Source: Polyangiaceae bacterium (lineage in GTDB: Bacteria; Myxococcota_A; Polyangia; Polyangiales; Polyangiaceae). Taken from it: a stretch of 64,000 bases of DNA. The stretch spans positions 62,001-126,000 of the forward strand of contig JAWKRG010000012.1 in assembly GCA_041389725.1 (NCBI GenBank), read 5' to 3'. Under the pieces are notes generated by a model that worked only from the letters and a program-made list of their open reading frames with translations, did not search any database and was not told the DNA's origin. This document shows positions 1 to 9,145 of the stretch, one piece after another. The translations under genes and the position numbers were made by a program. Every line of letters starts with the position of its first letter. Position 1 is the first letter of the stretch.

Positions 1-1450
1 CTACCACCCTTGGCGCATGGGGCCCGCGAACGCCACCGCCAGCTGCAACGCGGCATACAAGAGCGTCTACGCGCCGGGCGACTACTTGGGCTTGCCCTAC
101 GACTGGGGTGGGTACATGTCGCTCTTCACCTTCGATCAGCAAATCGCATCCGGCTACGGTGCGGGCTCCTATCCCGCCGATGGCATCTTGGACTGCACCG
201 CAGGCCTCGATTGCTCCGGTTTCGTCAGCCAGTGCTGGCAGGCGGGGCACTACACCACGAGCAGTGTCGATCAGATCTCGTCGGTCATCGCGCAGAACGC
301 GATGCTGGCTGGCGACATCTACAACGACGCGGGCAACCACATGGCCATGCACAGTCACCTGCTCGGGAGCGGTGAACCCGCCCTCTACGAGTCGGTGTTC
401 TACAACGTGCACTACAGCCTGCCGGGTTGGAGCTGGCTCAATGGCTTCGTGCCGCGGCGCTACACGAACATCAGCGGGAGTTCCGCCGCCCAGCCTGATG
501 GCACGACGGACAAGCCCATCGTCATAGGGTCGCTGCCCTTCGTGGACTCGCGCAACACCGCTCAGTCCCTGAGCGACGTGCTCGATGGTTGTGCCGCGAG
601 CCCCTCCACGAAGGAAACCGGCCCCGAGTACATCTATCAAGTCGCCATCACCCAGCCCGGAAAGCTCACCGTGAGCGTCCAGGACGACGTGGGCGTGGAC
701 ATCGACGTGCACCTGTACACCTCGATGAACACGAACGATTGCGTTGCGCGCGATGACACGACGCTCACCACCCAGGTCGACTGTGGCACCTACTACGTCG
801 TGGCGGACACCTTCGCGAGTGCCAGCGGTTCCTACGCGGGTCAGTACTCGCTGAGCGTCACCTTCCAGCCCACGGGCGGCAGCTGCGGCAGCGGTCCGCC
901 GAAGTATGCATTCAAGGGTGGCCTGGGCAGTCCCTGCGCGTACCCGGGCAATCAGTCGCTGCCCTTCTGCAATCCGAACTTGGGTGCGGACTCGTGCTTG
1001 TACACGCAGACGTCCAGCTTCTGCAGCGCGCCCTGTGCCACGGACGCAGACTGCAGCGCGCTCTCGGGTGGTTGCTGCCGCAGCATCGGCAACGGCGAGA
1101 AGTTCTGTGTGCCTGCTGCGCAGTGTGGTGGCGGTCCGACCGATGCTGGAGTCACGCCCAAGCCGGACTCGGGAGATCCCGTCGACGCGGGGCCCGGCAG
1201 CGCCGGTTTCGCTGGCGCTGGGGCCGGACCGGGCACCGCGGGGAGTGGTGCTTTCGGTGCCAGCAGCGGCACCGGGGCGGGCACAGGCTTCGGTGGGTTC
1301 GGTGCGCTGTCCAGCGGCGGCGGCAGCTCCGCACCTCTTCAAGCCGGCGATGACGGCGGTTGCGCTACGACCGGTCGCTCGTCCAGCGGCGGAGGCTGGA
1401 TCGCGCTACTCGGATTGGTCGCACTGTTTCGGCGGCGTCGCGTCTGCTGA
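1..1450 (+). CDS. NlpC/P60-like cysteine hydrolase with MYXO-CTERM anchor (5' partial)
   Basis: The frame is open from base 2, so the true start lies left of the window; the first in-frame ATG is at 17. Counting from it, an NlpC/P60 papain-like fold is indicated by the nucleophile motif DCSGF (Cys66) and a His-rich stretch GNHMAMHSH near residue 100. Family members cleave peptidoglycan peptides or related amides. Residues ~200-290 resemble a PPC-type beta domain. Then come a Cys-rich segment, a Gly/Ala/Ser linker and a C-terminus with GGC, one hydrophobic helix (WIALLGLVALF) and RRRR, which fits MYXO-CTERM, a Myxococcota cell-surface sorting signal. A surface-anchored wall or prey-directed hydrolase is inferred. 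The signal peptide is not visible because the N-terminus is missing. Confidence 0.75.
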   Translation, partial: YHPWRMGPANATASCNAAYKSVYAPGDYLGLPYDWGGYMSLFTFDQQIASGYGAGSYPADGILDCTAGLDCSGFVSQCWQAGHYTTSSVDQISSVIAQNAMLAGDIYNDAGNHMAMHSHLLGSGEPALYESVFYNVHYSLPGWSWLNGFVPRRYTNISGSSAAQPDGTTDKPIVIGSLPFVDSRNTAQSLSDVLDGCAASPSTKETGPEYIYQVAITQPGKLTVSVQDDVGVDIDVHLYTSMNTNDCVARDDTTLTTQVDCGTYYVVADTFASASGSYAGQYSLSVTFQPTGGSCGSGPPKYAFKGGLGSPCAYPGNQSLPFCNPNLGADSCLYTQTSSFCSAPCATDADCSALSGGCCRSIGNGEKFCVPAAQCGGGPTDAGVTPKPDSGDPVDAGPGSAGFAGAGAGPGTAGSGAFGASSGTGAGTGFGGFGALSSGGGSSAPLQAGDDGGCATTGRSSSGGGWIALLGLVALFRRRRVC

Positions 1451-1452
1451 CT

Positions 1453-1473
1453 CGACGCTGCAATCGGGCGTCG
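1453..1473. terminator. Hairpin between convergent genes
   Basis: A perfect 6-bp inverted repeat, CGACGC (1453-1458) and GCGTCG (1468-1473), with a 9-nt loop, sits in the 24-bp gap between two convergent stop codons. There is no T-tract on either side, so function as a terminator is inferred from position only. Confidence 0.4.
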
Positions 1474-1474
1474 C

Positions 1475-1900
1475 TCATCGCGCGGGGCCCAGCTTGGCGA
1501 TGGCGTCGCGCACGTCGTCCGGCACGGGCACCTTTGCGCCGGTTGCGTAGTCCACCAGGACGATCACCGACGAGCCGCGAGCGCGTAGTGCGTCGTCGCC
1601 AGCGCACAGCACCGCGTAGTCCATGGTCAGACTCGTGGTGCCGAGCTTGGTGACGCGACAGCCGACTCGCACGTGGGCCGGGTAGGTGATGGGTCGCAGG
1701 AAATCACACGTGGTCGTGGCGAGGATTGGGCCGATGCTACGCGGGCCGGCCGCGTCGACTCCGATGCGCTCGAAGGTGCGAATACGAGCCGACTCGAACC
1801 AGGCGAAGTACCGCGTGTTGTTCACGTGGCCAAGGGCATCCATTTCGCCCCAGTGCAGGGGGAACTCGATGACGACGGGGAAGTCTGCCAGCGGCTGCAT
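1475..1900 (-). CDS. Hotdog-fold acyl-CoA thioesterase (YbgC/4HBT type)
   Basis: A 141-residue single-domain protein of the 4-hydroxybenzoyl-CoA thioesterase/YbgC family. The N-terminal motif EMDALGHVNNTRYFAWFE (about residues 18-35) carries the family Asp and the HVNN segment that precedes the long central helix; the rest alternates beta strands typical of one hotdog. These cytosolic enzymes hydrolyse acyl-CoA thioesters as dimers or tetramers. Substrate cannot be read from the sequence. The ATG at 1900 has no clear Shine-Dalgarno but lies 6 nt after a TAGCCT hexamer with a well-spaced TTGCGA, so a leaderless message is likely. It is convergent with the NlpC/P60-like gene and has no co-oriented partner close by, so it is probably monocistronic. 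Confidence 0.85.
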   Translation of the reverse strand: MQPLADFPVVIEFPLHWGEMDALGHVNNTRYFAWFESARIRTFERIGVDAAGPRSIGPILATTTCDFLRPITYPAHVRVGCRVTKLGTTSLTMDYAVLCAGDDALRARGSSVIVLVDYATGAKVPVPDDVRDAIAKLGPAR

Positions 1901-1906
1901 GGCGGC

Positions 1907-1935
1907 AGGCTAGGGGCCCGCCCTGGCCATCGCAA
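1907..1935 (-). promoter_or_regulatory. Sigma70-type promoter of the thioesterase gene
   Basis: On the minus strand TTGCGA (1935-1930), a 17-nt spacer and TAGCCT (1912-1907) lie 6 nt before the ATG at 1900. Spacing and hexamers fit a housekeeping promoter whose transcript would begin at or next to the start codon. Confidence 0.5.
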
Positions 1936-1988
1936 CCCGGACTTGGTGACGCAGGGCGATCGCGAGGGTGCGGCGCCGGCCGCCCACA

Positions 1989-4100
1989 TCAGTTGCAGGA
2001 TTGCGCCAGCGGTTCGAGGGTCTTCAGGTACTTCGTGAGCTCGGCTTCCGCGTACGCCCGACCTGACGCCTGATCGCCACCCGGAAAGAGATGTCCGGGT
2101 AGATCGAAGAGGTTGACGAGCGCGTACTTCGTATCGCCCGCCACGGCCCCGCCCGACGTAGCCTTTGCGGGCGCCGCCCAATCCGCGCAAGACACACCAG
2201 TAGGCACGAAGGACCCTGTCGAAAGTCCAGCACGGGACGTGATCACGTCCGTCGGCGAGCCGACGCGTTCCCAACGACAGAGCCAGCTCACTTCCAGCGC
2301 GCAGCTCGTTGCGTCGTAGGGGCCGCATCGATTGTAGAATGTCTTGGGGTTCTTGGGCATGCCCGTCGCGACGTCGAACTCCGACGCCCTGAGGGTGAAG
2401 CTCACTCCGTTCGGAAACTCGAGGGGGCCTGCCCAGCAGGGAGGCTCCACCTTTCCAGGCGTTGCCGCGGCGCCCAGGGTGAAAGGCACAGAAGCTTCGT
2501 CCTCGCGCACTCCGTCCTGTATCACGTAGGCGCGTAGGGAGTAGCTGCCCGGCCCCTTCAACAGCTTGTCCAAGGGGCTTCCGCTGGCAGGCGTGACCCG
2601 TTCGGTCGCCCAGGCGCCGGACTCGGGGACCGTGCTCGTCACTTCGGCCGACTGGTGAAGCAGCGCACCGCTCGAGTCGAGCAACTCGAAACCCACCTGA
2701 ACTCGGCTTTCCACGGCCCCGGGCACGTTGTTTGTGAAATCCACGTGCACGAACACGCGAGCGTCCGCCGGAACGACGGTGGGCGAGGTGCCGGTTGGAG
2801 TTGCCACCCCGTGGGACTTGCTGTCAGCCAAGTACCAGCGAAACACAGACAGCTCACCAGGCACGGACTTCCCGTTCCGAATCGGCATGAAAGTCACCCC
2901 TGCCCCCCGCTTGTCCGTGTCGACGAAGGCGAGCGATGCGCGCTGCGCGAGCGACTTCGCGGGTGCATCCAGGGTCAAGGTGTAGGTGCCGTCGGGAAAG
3001 ATCCCAAACTTCAAGCTTTCTTCGACCTCAGACCAGCTCAAGCGCGAGTAGCCGATGATGGCTGGATCGTGCAGCACGTAGCTCGAGCCCTCGATGCCCA
3101 AGAAGACGACCATGTGGCCATCGAAGAAGTTCCCCTTCTGAAACCACATCATGATTGGTCGACCTTCGCGCAGTCGCTGGTCGACGTAGGCGTGCAATTC
3201 CTCCGAGCCAAACGAGGTGGACCAAGAACGACGCTCGACCGTCCGGTTTGGTAGCAGCGCCTTGATGCGATCCACGATCTTCTGACCGGATAGAAATGCC
3301 GTGGGAGTCAGACCATGTTCCACGTCGATGCCGAAGAAGGCGTTGTTTTCCCAGGGCTTCATGCGGGGCAAGCCCAAAGAATTGTCTGTGCTGCCTGCGC
3401 CGTACGCGCTCAGTAGAATCGTGAGCGCGACCGACCAGCAGTTCTGGGTCAGACCCTGGTTGTAGTAGGGCGCCGGCGACAGCGTGTCGATCGCTGCGGA
3501 GGCGAAGCCCGAGAAGATCCCGTCGTTGTGGGCTTGCCCCGCAGAAAAGTGCGTCGTTTGCACGGTGAGCGTGCCAGCCGACGTTGCGACCACGCCCTGG
3601 AGTACTTCCAGAGTCGGGGTTCCATCGGCATTGACCCCCTGCCAAGTCACGTAGGTCTTGCCCGGATCGATCGCGGCCTGATCCCCAGGGATCGGGAAGG
3701 TCATCGTCACTGCCGAAGTGGGTTGTGTGGGACTGCGCACTCGGTAGAAGTCACTGACGGAATCAAGAGGCGCGCCCTCGAACGCATAGCGAGCGACTTC
3801 GACCACTGTTCCGCTTGGGAGCGCGCCCGCTGGAATATCCAGCACGAACCCGTCGGGCAGCGCCGCGCTTCCGCCGCCCGACGTCACCGTCAAGCTGGTC
3901 GAACTCGCCGCGGTTTGCGCATCCAACACCTCGTCGATGTTCGGGGCACGATCTGCGCCTTGCGGCACGCTGCCGTAGCTCTCCGGCAGACAGCTCTCGT
4001 TCGGGCAGAGCGAGTCGACCGGGCCGTCACCTGGCCCACTGTCTCCACAGCCGCTGAGCAATAGTACACACAGCGACACGCGTGCGTGTCGTAGGCCCAT
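1989..4100 (-). CDS. Lipoprotein with C39/papain-like cysteine peptidase domain
   Basis: A 703-residue protein. The start at 4100 is preferred over an upstream in-frame start because it gives a short lipoprotein signal peptide ending in LLLSGC. Residues ~70-190 look like a ZU5-type beta domain (DIPAGAL segment). A papain-like C39_2 domain follows, with putative triad Cys221 in QNCWSVAL, His329 in GHMVVFLG and Asp345 in LHDP, all in the family order. The remaining ~350 residues are beta-rich and contain cysteines; I do not recognise them. The protein is expected to be exported and lipid-anchored, acting on peptides or isopeptides outside the cytoplasm. A TACGGT hexamer 6 nt before the ATG suggests its own leaderless promoter. 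Catalytic activity is inferred from the conserved residues. Confidence 0.7.
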   Translation of the reverse strand: MGLRHARVSLCVLLLSGCGDSGPGDGPVDSLCPNESCLPESYGSVPQGADRAPNIDEVLDAQTAASSTSLTVTSGGGSAALPDGFVLDIPAGALPSGTVVEVARYAFEGAPLDSVSDFYRVRSPTQPTSAVTMTFPIPGDQAAIDPGKTYVTWQGVNADGTPTLEVLQGVVATSAGTLTVQTTHFSAGQAHNDGIFSGFASAAIDTLSPAPYYNQGLTQNCWSVALTILLSAYGAGSTDNSLGLPRMKPWENNAFFGIDVEHGLTPTAFLSGQKIVDRIKALLPNRTVERRSWSTSFGSEELHAYVDQRLREGRPIMMWFQKGNFFDGHMVVFLGIEGSSYVLHDPAIIGYSRLSWSEVEESLKFGIFPDGTYTLTLDAPAKSLAQRASLAFVDTDKRGAGVTFMPIRNGKSVPGELSVFRWYLADSKSHGVATPTGTSPTVVPADARVFVHVDFTNNVPGAVESRVQVGFELLDSSGALLHQSAEVTSTVPESGAWATERVTPASGSPLDKLLKGPGSYSLRAYVIQDGVREDEASVPFTLGAAATPGKVEPPCWAGPLEFPNGVSFTLRASEFDVATGMPKNPKTFYNRCGPYDATSCALEVSWLCRWERVGSPTDVITSRAGLSTGSFVPTGVSCADWAAPAKATSGGAVAGDTKYALVNLFDLPGHLFPGGDQASGRAYAEAELTKYLKTLEPLAQSCN

Positions 4101-4227
4101 CGGGTGACCGTAGCACCGGAATGCCGCTCGACCCAACGCGCGTCGCCTCACCGAGTGGCGTTGCGCGGCGCTTCGCCGGCGCACGTGGCGTTTCTAGTCG
4201 TGTTTCAGCGGAGATCTTGATATTCGA

Positions 4228-4245
4228 TTCTCGAAGAGGCGAGAA
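4228..4245 (+). promoter_or_regulatory. Hairpin overlapping the ribosome-binding region
   Basis: TTCTCG (4228-4233) and CGAGAA (4240-4245) form a perfect 6-bp inverted repeat with a 6-nt loop. The right arm overlaps the GAGAAGG that would serve as Shine-Dalgarno for the next gene, so folding could limit translation. A regulatory role is inference. Confidence 0.3.
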
Positions 4246-4262
4246 GGGATTTGGGTCTACCG

Positions 4263-5198
4263 ATGCGCGCAGTCTGGGTCCTGCCGTCTCTTGGGTTGGC
4301 ACTCGCGGTGGGCTGCGACCGCCCTTCCAGGCCTGAGCCCACGCCGATCGCGTCGATTGTGGCAAGTGCGGCGCCCACGGCCAGTGCGTCCGCGGCGCCC
4401 GCGCCCACGGCTGTCGCGGTACGGGCTCCTGCCTTGACTCTGAAGGAGCGGCGGTCGGGTGCAGGGGGCATGAACCTGAGCGACTTCAGCTACCGCTTTG
4501 CCGGAGGAGAGGGCAGCGTGTGGTGCGTCGAGTTGAATCCGGCACAGGTGCACCTCGACCTGGTGCAAGCGGAGAGGCCGAAGAGCCTGCGTGACGTGGT
4601 GGGCGCGCGCCTGCCGGCCGGCGACTACGCGGTGATCAACGGGGGATTCTATGGTCGGGACGAGCGACCGATGGGCTGGGTCGTGGCACGGGGAAAGCAG
4701 CTTGCGCCGAAGACGCGCTCCGGTGGCTCGGGGATATTCCTGCTGGAAGCTGAGAATCGAGCTCGCATCGTTCACCGCGACGCGAAGCTGCCGAAGGAGC
4801 TTCCGCAGCTCGGCCTGCAGAGCATCGACCGCCTCGTCGACGACGGAAGCTCTCTCGTTCGTCCACGCGAGAGCGCTCCGCGCGACGCTCGGTCTGCCAT
4901 CGTGGTCCACGCTGACGGCACCGTCGCACTCGCGCTCGCGTTCGACACGCGTGCGGTGGCCCGCCGCGAAGGAAACGCCATCTACCTGGGCGCCGCCAGT
5001 AGCAGCACGGGCTTGACCTTGGGGGAGTGGGCCGACTTGCTCGCCCGACCGCGAGGGAAGGGTGGCATCGGTGCCAAGACAGCGCTCAATCTCGACGGGG
5101 GATTGAGCAGCTCCATGTTGGTGAAACTGGGCGAGTTCGAGGGAGCGGTGCACCCTCACCGGGCGACCACGAATGCCCTCGTCGCCGTGCCGCGTTGA
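4263..5198 (+). CDS. Phosphodiester glycosidase (NAGPA-domain) lipoprotein
   Basis: About 311 residues. The ATG at 4263 gives a lipoprotein signal peptide ending LALAVGC; a TTG at 4251 is an alternative and has better spacing to GAGAAGG. After an Ala/Pro-rich linker the rest matches the phosphodiester glycosidase (NAGPA) domain: the early YAVINGGFYG motif near residue 120 and the late ALNLDGGLSSSM motif near residue 275 are family hallmarks. Members remove GlcNAc or other sugars from phosphodiester links, or act in exopolysaccharide processing, in the periplasm or at the surface. The residue after the lipid Cys is Asp, which in enterobacteria means inner-membrane retention; whether that rule holds here is unknown. 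It is convergent with the kinase gene, 9 bp apart. Confidence 0.8.
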   Translation: MRAVWVLPSLGLALAVGCDRPSRPEPTPIASIVASAAPTASASAAPAPTAVAVRAPALTLKERRSGAGGMNLSDFSYRFAGGEGSVWCVELNPAQVHLDLVQAERPKSLRDVVGARLPAGDYAVINGGFYGRDERPMGWVVARGKQLAPKTRSGGSGIFLLEAENRARIVHRDAKLPKELPQLGLQSIDRLVDDGSSLVRPRESAPRDARSAIVVHADGTVALALAFDTRAVARREGNAIYLGAASSSTGLTLGEWADLLARPRGKGGIGAKTALNLDGGLSSSMLVKLGEFEGAVHPHRATTNALVAVPR

Positions 5199-5207
5199 GT
5201 CGAGTCG

Positions 5208-7193
5208 CTAGTTGGATCTCGACGGGGGAGGAAGTGAGCTGCGTTCCGGCAGAAGCTGCTGCAACTGCCACGCCTGGGCGAACAGCCGGCGCTCCGCGCC
5301 GGAAAGCACGTCCAACGCGCGACCGACGGCGAACACCGGCACCAGTAGACACGCCAGGTTGCCGAGGGCGAGCATGGTCAAGGTTCGGAACTCGGGTAGT
5401 TCGACCGCGCGCGGCAGGATGCGCATGCCGTCAGCGTCGAAAGCGTAGGAGCTGGGCAGCGCGCCGCTCAGTTGCAGTCCCAGTGGCACCAACATCGACA
5501 ACGCCGTCACGGCCAGGACCCAGTTGCGTCGGCGTCTCCCGGCCCGCGAGTTCACGATCACGGCCAAGGCCACCACGCACGCGGCCGTCGGCACGAGCAC
5601 CATCGGCCCAGTGACTACGGACGCACTGGCGGCGACGAGGCTGCCCAGCACGGCGGAAGCCAGCACGTGGCGCGCGCCATTTTCGCCGGACCGACTGAGC
5701 CAATAGGAGAAGGCGGCGAAGGCGGCCACGCAGCAGTAGAGAAATGCGAGCGCCCCCCAATCTCGTACGCCGAGGCTCGCGAAGGCGGGTAGCAGGACGA
5801 GCACGATCGAAAGGCCGAGGGCCGAGATCCGAGCCGAAGCGCGGCGTTGCTCGCTACGCTGCCGGTCCAGCGCGGCTTCGGCCTCGGCGGGCAGGACGTC
5901 GGGGGCGTCCGTCAGCGCGCGCGCCAGGAGGCGCAGAGCTTCGGGGTTGTCGGGATCCAAGGAGATAGCCGCGGTCAGCTCCCGCAGGGCGCGCACTCGT
6001 CCGGAGAGTTCGCCATCGCTGCTGCCGCGTTCCAAGGTCGACCGTGCGGACTCGATGCGCTCCCGCGCCATCGCGCGGCGGCGCTCGTCGTCGCGATCGC
6101 CCGCCAGAAAGCGCTCGAGCGCATCGTGAAGCTCGCGGGCCGACGCATAGCGCAGATCCGGGCGCAGCGCGGTCGCGCGGGAGCAGATCTCGTCGAGCTC
6201 CGGCGTGAAGCGGCGCTCTGGACAGCGAGCGCTCGGCCGCGGATCCGAGGTGCCGTTCAAGGTGCAGCGGCGCAGCGTGTCCATGCTCTCGCGGGGATGC
6301 AGCGGCTGGAACGTCAGCGCTTCGAAAATGAGGCAGCCCAGGGCGTAGATGTCGCTGCGGGCGTCCACGGTTTCGCCGCGCATCTGCTCGGGCGACATGT
6401 AACCCGGCGTTCCCATTGCGGATCCCGCACGGGTCTCGGGAACTTGGCCCACCAGCGTCTCCAGGGAGTCCGTCGACGGCATCGGCGTCTCGGGCAGGGG
6501 TGCCAAGGCGCGAACGCTGGCTGCGGAGATGTCCGAGTCGGCGTCGAGCACCTTCGCGATGCCCCAATCCAGCAAATGAACTTCCCCGAATTCCCCGAGG
6601 ATCACGTTGGATGGCTTGAGATCTCGATGGATGACCCCGCGACTGTGCGCGAAGGCCACGCCCAGACACAAATCCGAGAGCGCACCCAGCACGCGGCGGG
6701 TGTTGAACTGTTCGACGATGCCCGGGGTCTTCGCACGCAGACCATCGATGATGGCCTCCAGGGTCATCCCGCGGACTCGCTTCATCGTGAAGTAGACCGA
6801 GCCGTCGGGGCGGAGCCCCAGGTCGTGTACGGGCACCACGCTCGGATGCTCCAGTCGCCCTTGGATCTTCGCTTCACGCTCGAAGCGCATCATCAGGTCG
6901 TCGCGGTGCGCGGCCTCCACGCGCACGACCTTCATCGCCACTTCGCGGCCTACGCGCCGATCGAGGCACAATTGCACTTCGCCCATGCCGCCGCGGCCCA
7001 GGACGTCCTTGGGCTCGTAGCGCTGGTCGAAGCTGACGCCACCGAGTCGGATGACGCGCTCGGTGTGTCGGGTCTCCCCACGAGTTCTCGCCCCTTGAAG
7101 GGTTGGTGCGGTCACATCCCTGCCGGAATCATGCTCGGCGAGAGGTTCGGTAGCTCGCGAACCGGTGGTGGGCGGCTCCGGAGTGTCGGTCAT
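5208..7193 (-). CDS. Ser/Thr protein kinase with C-terminal multi-helix membrane region
   Basis: 661 residues from the ATG at 7193 (a TTG at 7214 is less likely). Residues ~45-340 form a Hanks-type kinase: glycine loop GRGGMGEV, Lys in VAMKVV, catalytic HRDLKPSN, DWG in place of DFG (common in this phylum) and activation segment GTPGYMSPEQ. An acidic insertion with several Ser/Thr lies between DWG and the activation loop. After a charged linker, residues ~470-640 contain about six hydrophobic helices, so the kinase domain is cytoplasmic and membrane-tethered with little extracellular domain. It probably phosphorylates regulatory proteins; no partner is adjacent. TATGAT lies 9 nt before the start, with no Shine-Dalgarno. 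Confidence 0.9.
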   Translation of the reverse strand: MTDTPEPPTTGSRATEPLAEHDSGRDVTAPTLQGARTRGETRHTERVIRLGGVSFDQRYEPKDVLGRGGMGEVQLCLDRRVGREVAMKVVRVEAAHRDDLMMRFEREAKIQGRLEHPSVVPVHDLGLRPDGSVYFTMKRVRGMTLEAIIDGLRAKTPGIVEQFNTRRVLGALSDLCLGVAFAHSRGVIHRDLKPSNVILGEFGEVHLLDWGIAKVLDADSDISAASVRALAPLPETPMPSTDSLETLVGQVPETRAGSAMGTPGYMSPEQMRGETVDARSDIYALGCLIFEALTFQPLHPRESMDTLRRCTLNGTSDPRPSARCPERRFTPELDEICSRATALRPDLRYASARELHDALERFLAGDRDDERRRAMARERIESARSTLERGSSDGELSGRVRALRELTAAISLDPDNPEALRLLARALTDAPDVLPAEAEAALDRQRSEQRRASARISALGLSIVLVLLPAFASLGVRDWGALAFLYCCVAAFAAFSYWLSRSGENGARHVLASAVLGSLVAASASVVTGPMVLVPTAACVVALAVIVNSRAGRRRRNWVLAVTALSMLVPLGLQLSGALPSSYAFDADGMRILPRAVELPEFRTLTMLALGNLACLLVPVFAVGRALDVLSGAERRLFAQAWQLQQLLPERSSLPPPSRSN

Positions 7194-7254
7194 GAGGCGG
7201 GCATCATAGACCAATGCCCTAGCCGACGAGCGCGCCGACGGGGACGCAGCAGTT

Positions 7255-7779
7255 TCAGCGCAGCTTCAGGCGAAGACCCGCGTTGCGACAGACGGGCGGG
7301 CAGTCGGGGCCGTTCGGGCGCTGCTCATTGTACTCGGGCGTCAAGGTCGTGGTGCCGATCAGAGCGCCGTCGTGCTCCAGGGTCAGCGTGACCCGCCGAG
7401 CGCTCGTCGTGGGCAGATTGATGTCCGTGATGGCGTGGGCCTCCGCGGGAAGCGCGCAACCGCTCTCGCCGAAGCGGATGGGCGCTCCTTCGCAAATGAA
7501 GGACGGTCCTTGCTCGCACGGGCGCAGCGGCAGCTGGCCGCTGCAGGTCGTGGTAGTGCCGTCGACATCGAGCTGAACGCGGTAGTTGCCCGCCGGCCAC
7601 GCCGCCCGGACCAATTCGATGCGCAGTCCGTCCTCGCAGCCGATTTCAGTGCAGGCGCGTGGAGCGGGGGCGGGCGGCGGCGGAGGAGTGGAGGGGGAGG
7701 GGGCACTTGCGCCAGAGCAGGCGACGATCGAGAGCGCGCTGGCTCCCAGCAAGCAGGACCAGTCGAAAAGTCGTTTCAC
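7255..7779 (-). CDS. Small lipoprotein of unknown function
   Basis: 174 residues from a GTG at 7779. That start gives a lipoprotein signal peptide ending LSIVAC, followed by a Pro/Ser-rich linker of about 20 residues and a beta-rich domain with six or more cysteines (for example CTEIGCEDGL and CPPVCRNAG), which probably form disulfides. The GTG overlaps the TGA of the upstream BNR-containing lipoprotein gene (4-nt overlap), so the two are translationally coupled and probably act in one process at the cell envelope. I do not recognise the domain. Upstream in-frame sequence lies inside the neighbour gene and was not used as a start. Confidence 0.7.
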   Translation of the reverse strand: MKRLFDWSCLLGASALSIVACSGASAPSPSTPPPPPAPAPRACTEIGCEDGLRIELVRAAWPAGNYRVQLDVDGTTTTCSGQLPLRPCEQGPSFICEGAPIRFGESGCALPAEAHAITDINLPTTSARRVTLTLEHDGALIGTTTLTPEYNEQRPNGPDCPPVCRNAGLRLKLR

Positions 7780-9059
7780 GGCAGGGGGCTCTTCTTCGTG
7801 TAGATGCGGAAGTTGGGTGGTAGCGAATCCCCCTGCAACATACTGATGAAGTAGCCGGCAGTGCTCGCGCCCTCGGCGGCATCGCACGCACCGATGAAGC
7901 GAGCGTCGCTGGCGTCGATCTTGCGAGCGACGAGGGGAGCGCCCGCCGCATCGCGGGCAACACTGTCGCCGCCCGCGTTCAGTTCGAGCACCTGGCAGCC
8001 GCGGTAGCCAACGAAACCGAAGTTGTTGGGGCCTGCAACGGTGACGGATACGTAGCTCTTGCCCGCGTTTCGGAATAGCGCCGCCGCGTTCACTTGCGCG
8101 TTTGCGCCGCCCAGACAGAAGGCATCTGCGGCCTTCACCAGGGTGCCGCTGTACAAGAACGACTTGGCGTGATCGAGTGAGCGCAGCAGTTCGATGCGAA
8201 TCGTGCCTGTCGCAGTGGCGCAGCCCAGCGCCAGGTCGATAATGCCACCGTTTCGGTACAGCGCGCTCGGTTCCGTGAGCGCCACGCAGTCGGCGAGCTG
8301 ATTGAACTTGGAAACGTTGGTGCCGACGTTGTCGCTGGAAACGGGGCTCTCACCGTCCCAACCCAGTGCCGCGCCTTCGGTACTCCAGGGGCCCTTGGCC
8401 TCCGGGGCCACGTGCAGCGCGATGTGACCCAGGTCGTAGGCAAGCTGGTCCCCAGGCAGCACGAGATAGCTGTGGGTGAACAGTTTCCAACGTCGACCGG
8501 CGTCGGGGTCGGAGGGATCCGCGATCAGCGACGAGACTTCGTGAATCCAGTGCCCGCTGCAGCTGCCGCCCGAACAGCGCATCGAAGTGGCGGCGACGGG
8601 AATCGTCAGGGGCCCGCTCGTATTGGCCGCTGCTACGTAGGTCCAGGTCGCGCCTTGATCGCCGGAAACAGCGATACGCGTGGAGATCTCGTGGGTCGAT
8701 TGCACCGCCGAATAGCTCATGGCGCCATCGGGCGCGCCTACGGGGTACTCCAGGTCGGGGTCGAAGATCCCACGCGTTGCGGGTGGATCACCGATGACGG
8801 CCAGCGGCGCGTCCTTGGGGTCCAGCACGGACTCGGCCGCGATCGTGGCCTGGCATTGTTCACCCCCCGTGCCCGCGCTTCCGCCGCTCGGGTTGCCCGC
8901 GCTCCCCGAGGTTCCCGCACTGGCATCGGCGCTGCCCGCTGCTCCGCCGCTGCCGCTCGCGCCGCCGCGGCCACCGGCCGCGGGCGCTTCCGCCGAGCCC
9001 GATTCGCCGCAGGCCGCACCGAGCAGAGCCAGCCAACCGACGCAGCACACGAAGCGCAT
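7776..9059 (-). CDS. Lipoprotein with BNR/sialidase-like repeat
   Basis: 427 residues from the ATG at 9059, which gives a lipoprotein signal ending LLGAAC; an upstream in-frame ATG would put ~34 unlikely residues before it. A Gly/Ser/Ala linker spans residues ~22-65. The mature domain has an Asp-box/BNR motif (SGDQGATWTYV near residue 135) and further beta-rich segments, as in sialidase-like propellers, but I see no convincing set of sialidase catalytic arginines, so enzymatic activity is not claimed. It overlaps the next lipoprotein gene by 4 nt and is probably bicistronic with it. A good promoter lies at 9068-9095 with the start codon 8 nt after the -10. Confidence 0.65.
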   Translation of the reverse strand: MRFVCCVGWLALLGAACGESGSAEAPAAGGRGGASGSGGAAGSADASAGTSGSAGNPSGGSAGTGGEQCQATIAAESVLDPKDAPLAVIGDPPATRGIFDPDLEYPVGAPDGAMSYSAVQSTHEISTRIAVSGDQGATWTYVAAANTSGPLTIPVAATSMRCSGGSCSGHWIHEVSSLIADPSDPDAGRRWKLFTHSYLVLPGDQLAYDLGHIALHVAPEAKGPWSTEGAALGWDGESPVSSDNVGTNVSKFNQLADCVALTEPSALYRNGGIIDLALGCATATGTIRIELLRSLDHAKSFLYSGTLVKAADAFCLGGANAQVNAAALFRNAGKSYVSVTVAGPNNFGFVGYRGCQVLELNAGGDSVARDAAGAPLVARKIDASDARFIGACDAAEGASTAGYFISMLQGDSLPPNFRIYTKKSPLP

Positions 9060-9067
9060 GGCGCCGC

Positions 9068-9095
9068 ACGCTAGCGGAGTCTGAGATTGGGTCAA
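9068..9095 (-). promoter_or_regulatory. Sigma70-type promoter of the BNR lipoprotein pair
   Basis: Minus strand: TTGACC (9095-9090), 16-nt spacer, TAGCGT (9073-9068), then 8 nt to the ATG at 9059. This is among the best -35/-10 matches in the window and implies an almost leaderless transcript. Confidence 0.55.
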
Positions 9096-9145
9096 GCTGG
9101 ACTGCGGCGCTTGCCGGTCGGGGGCGGGTCGGCGACACTGGAGGC

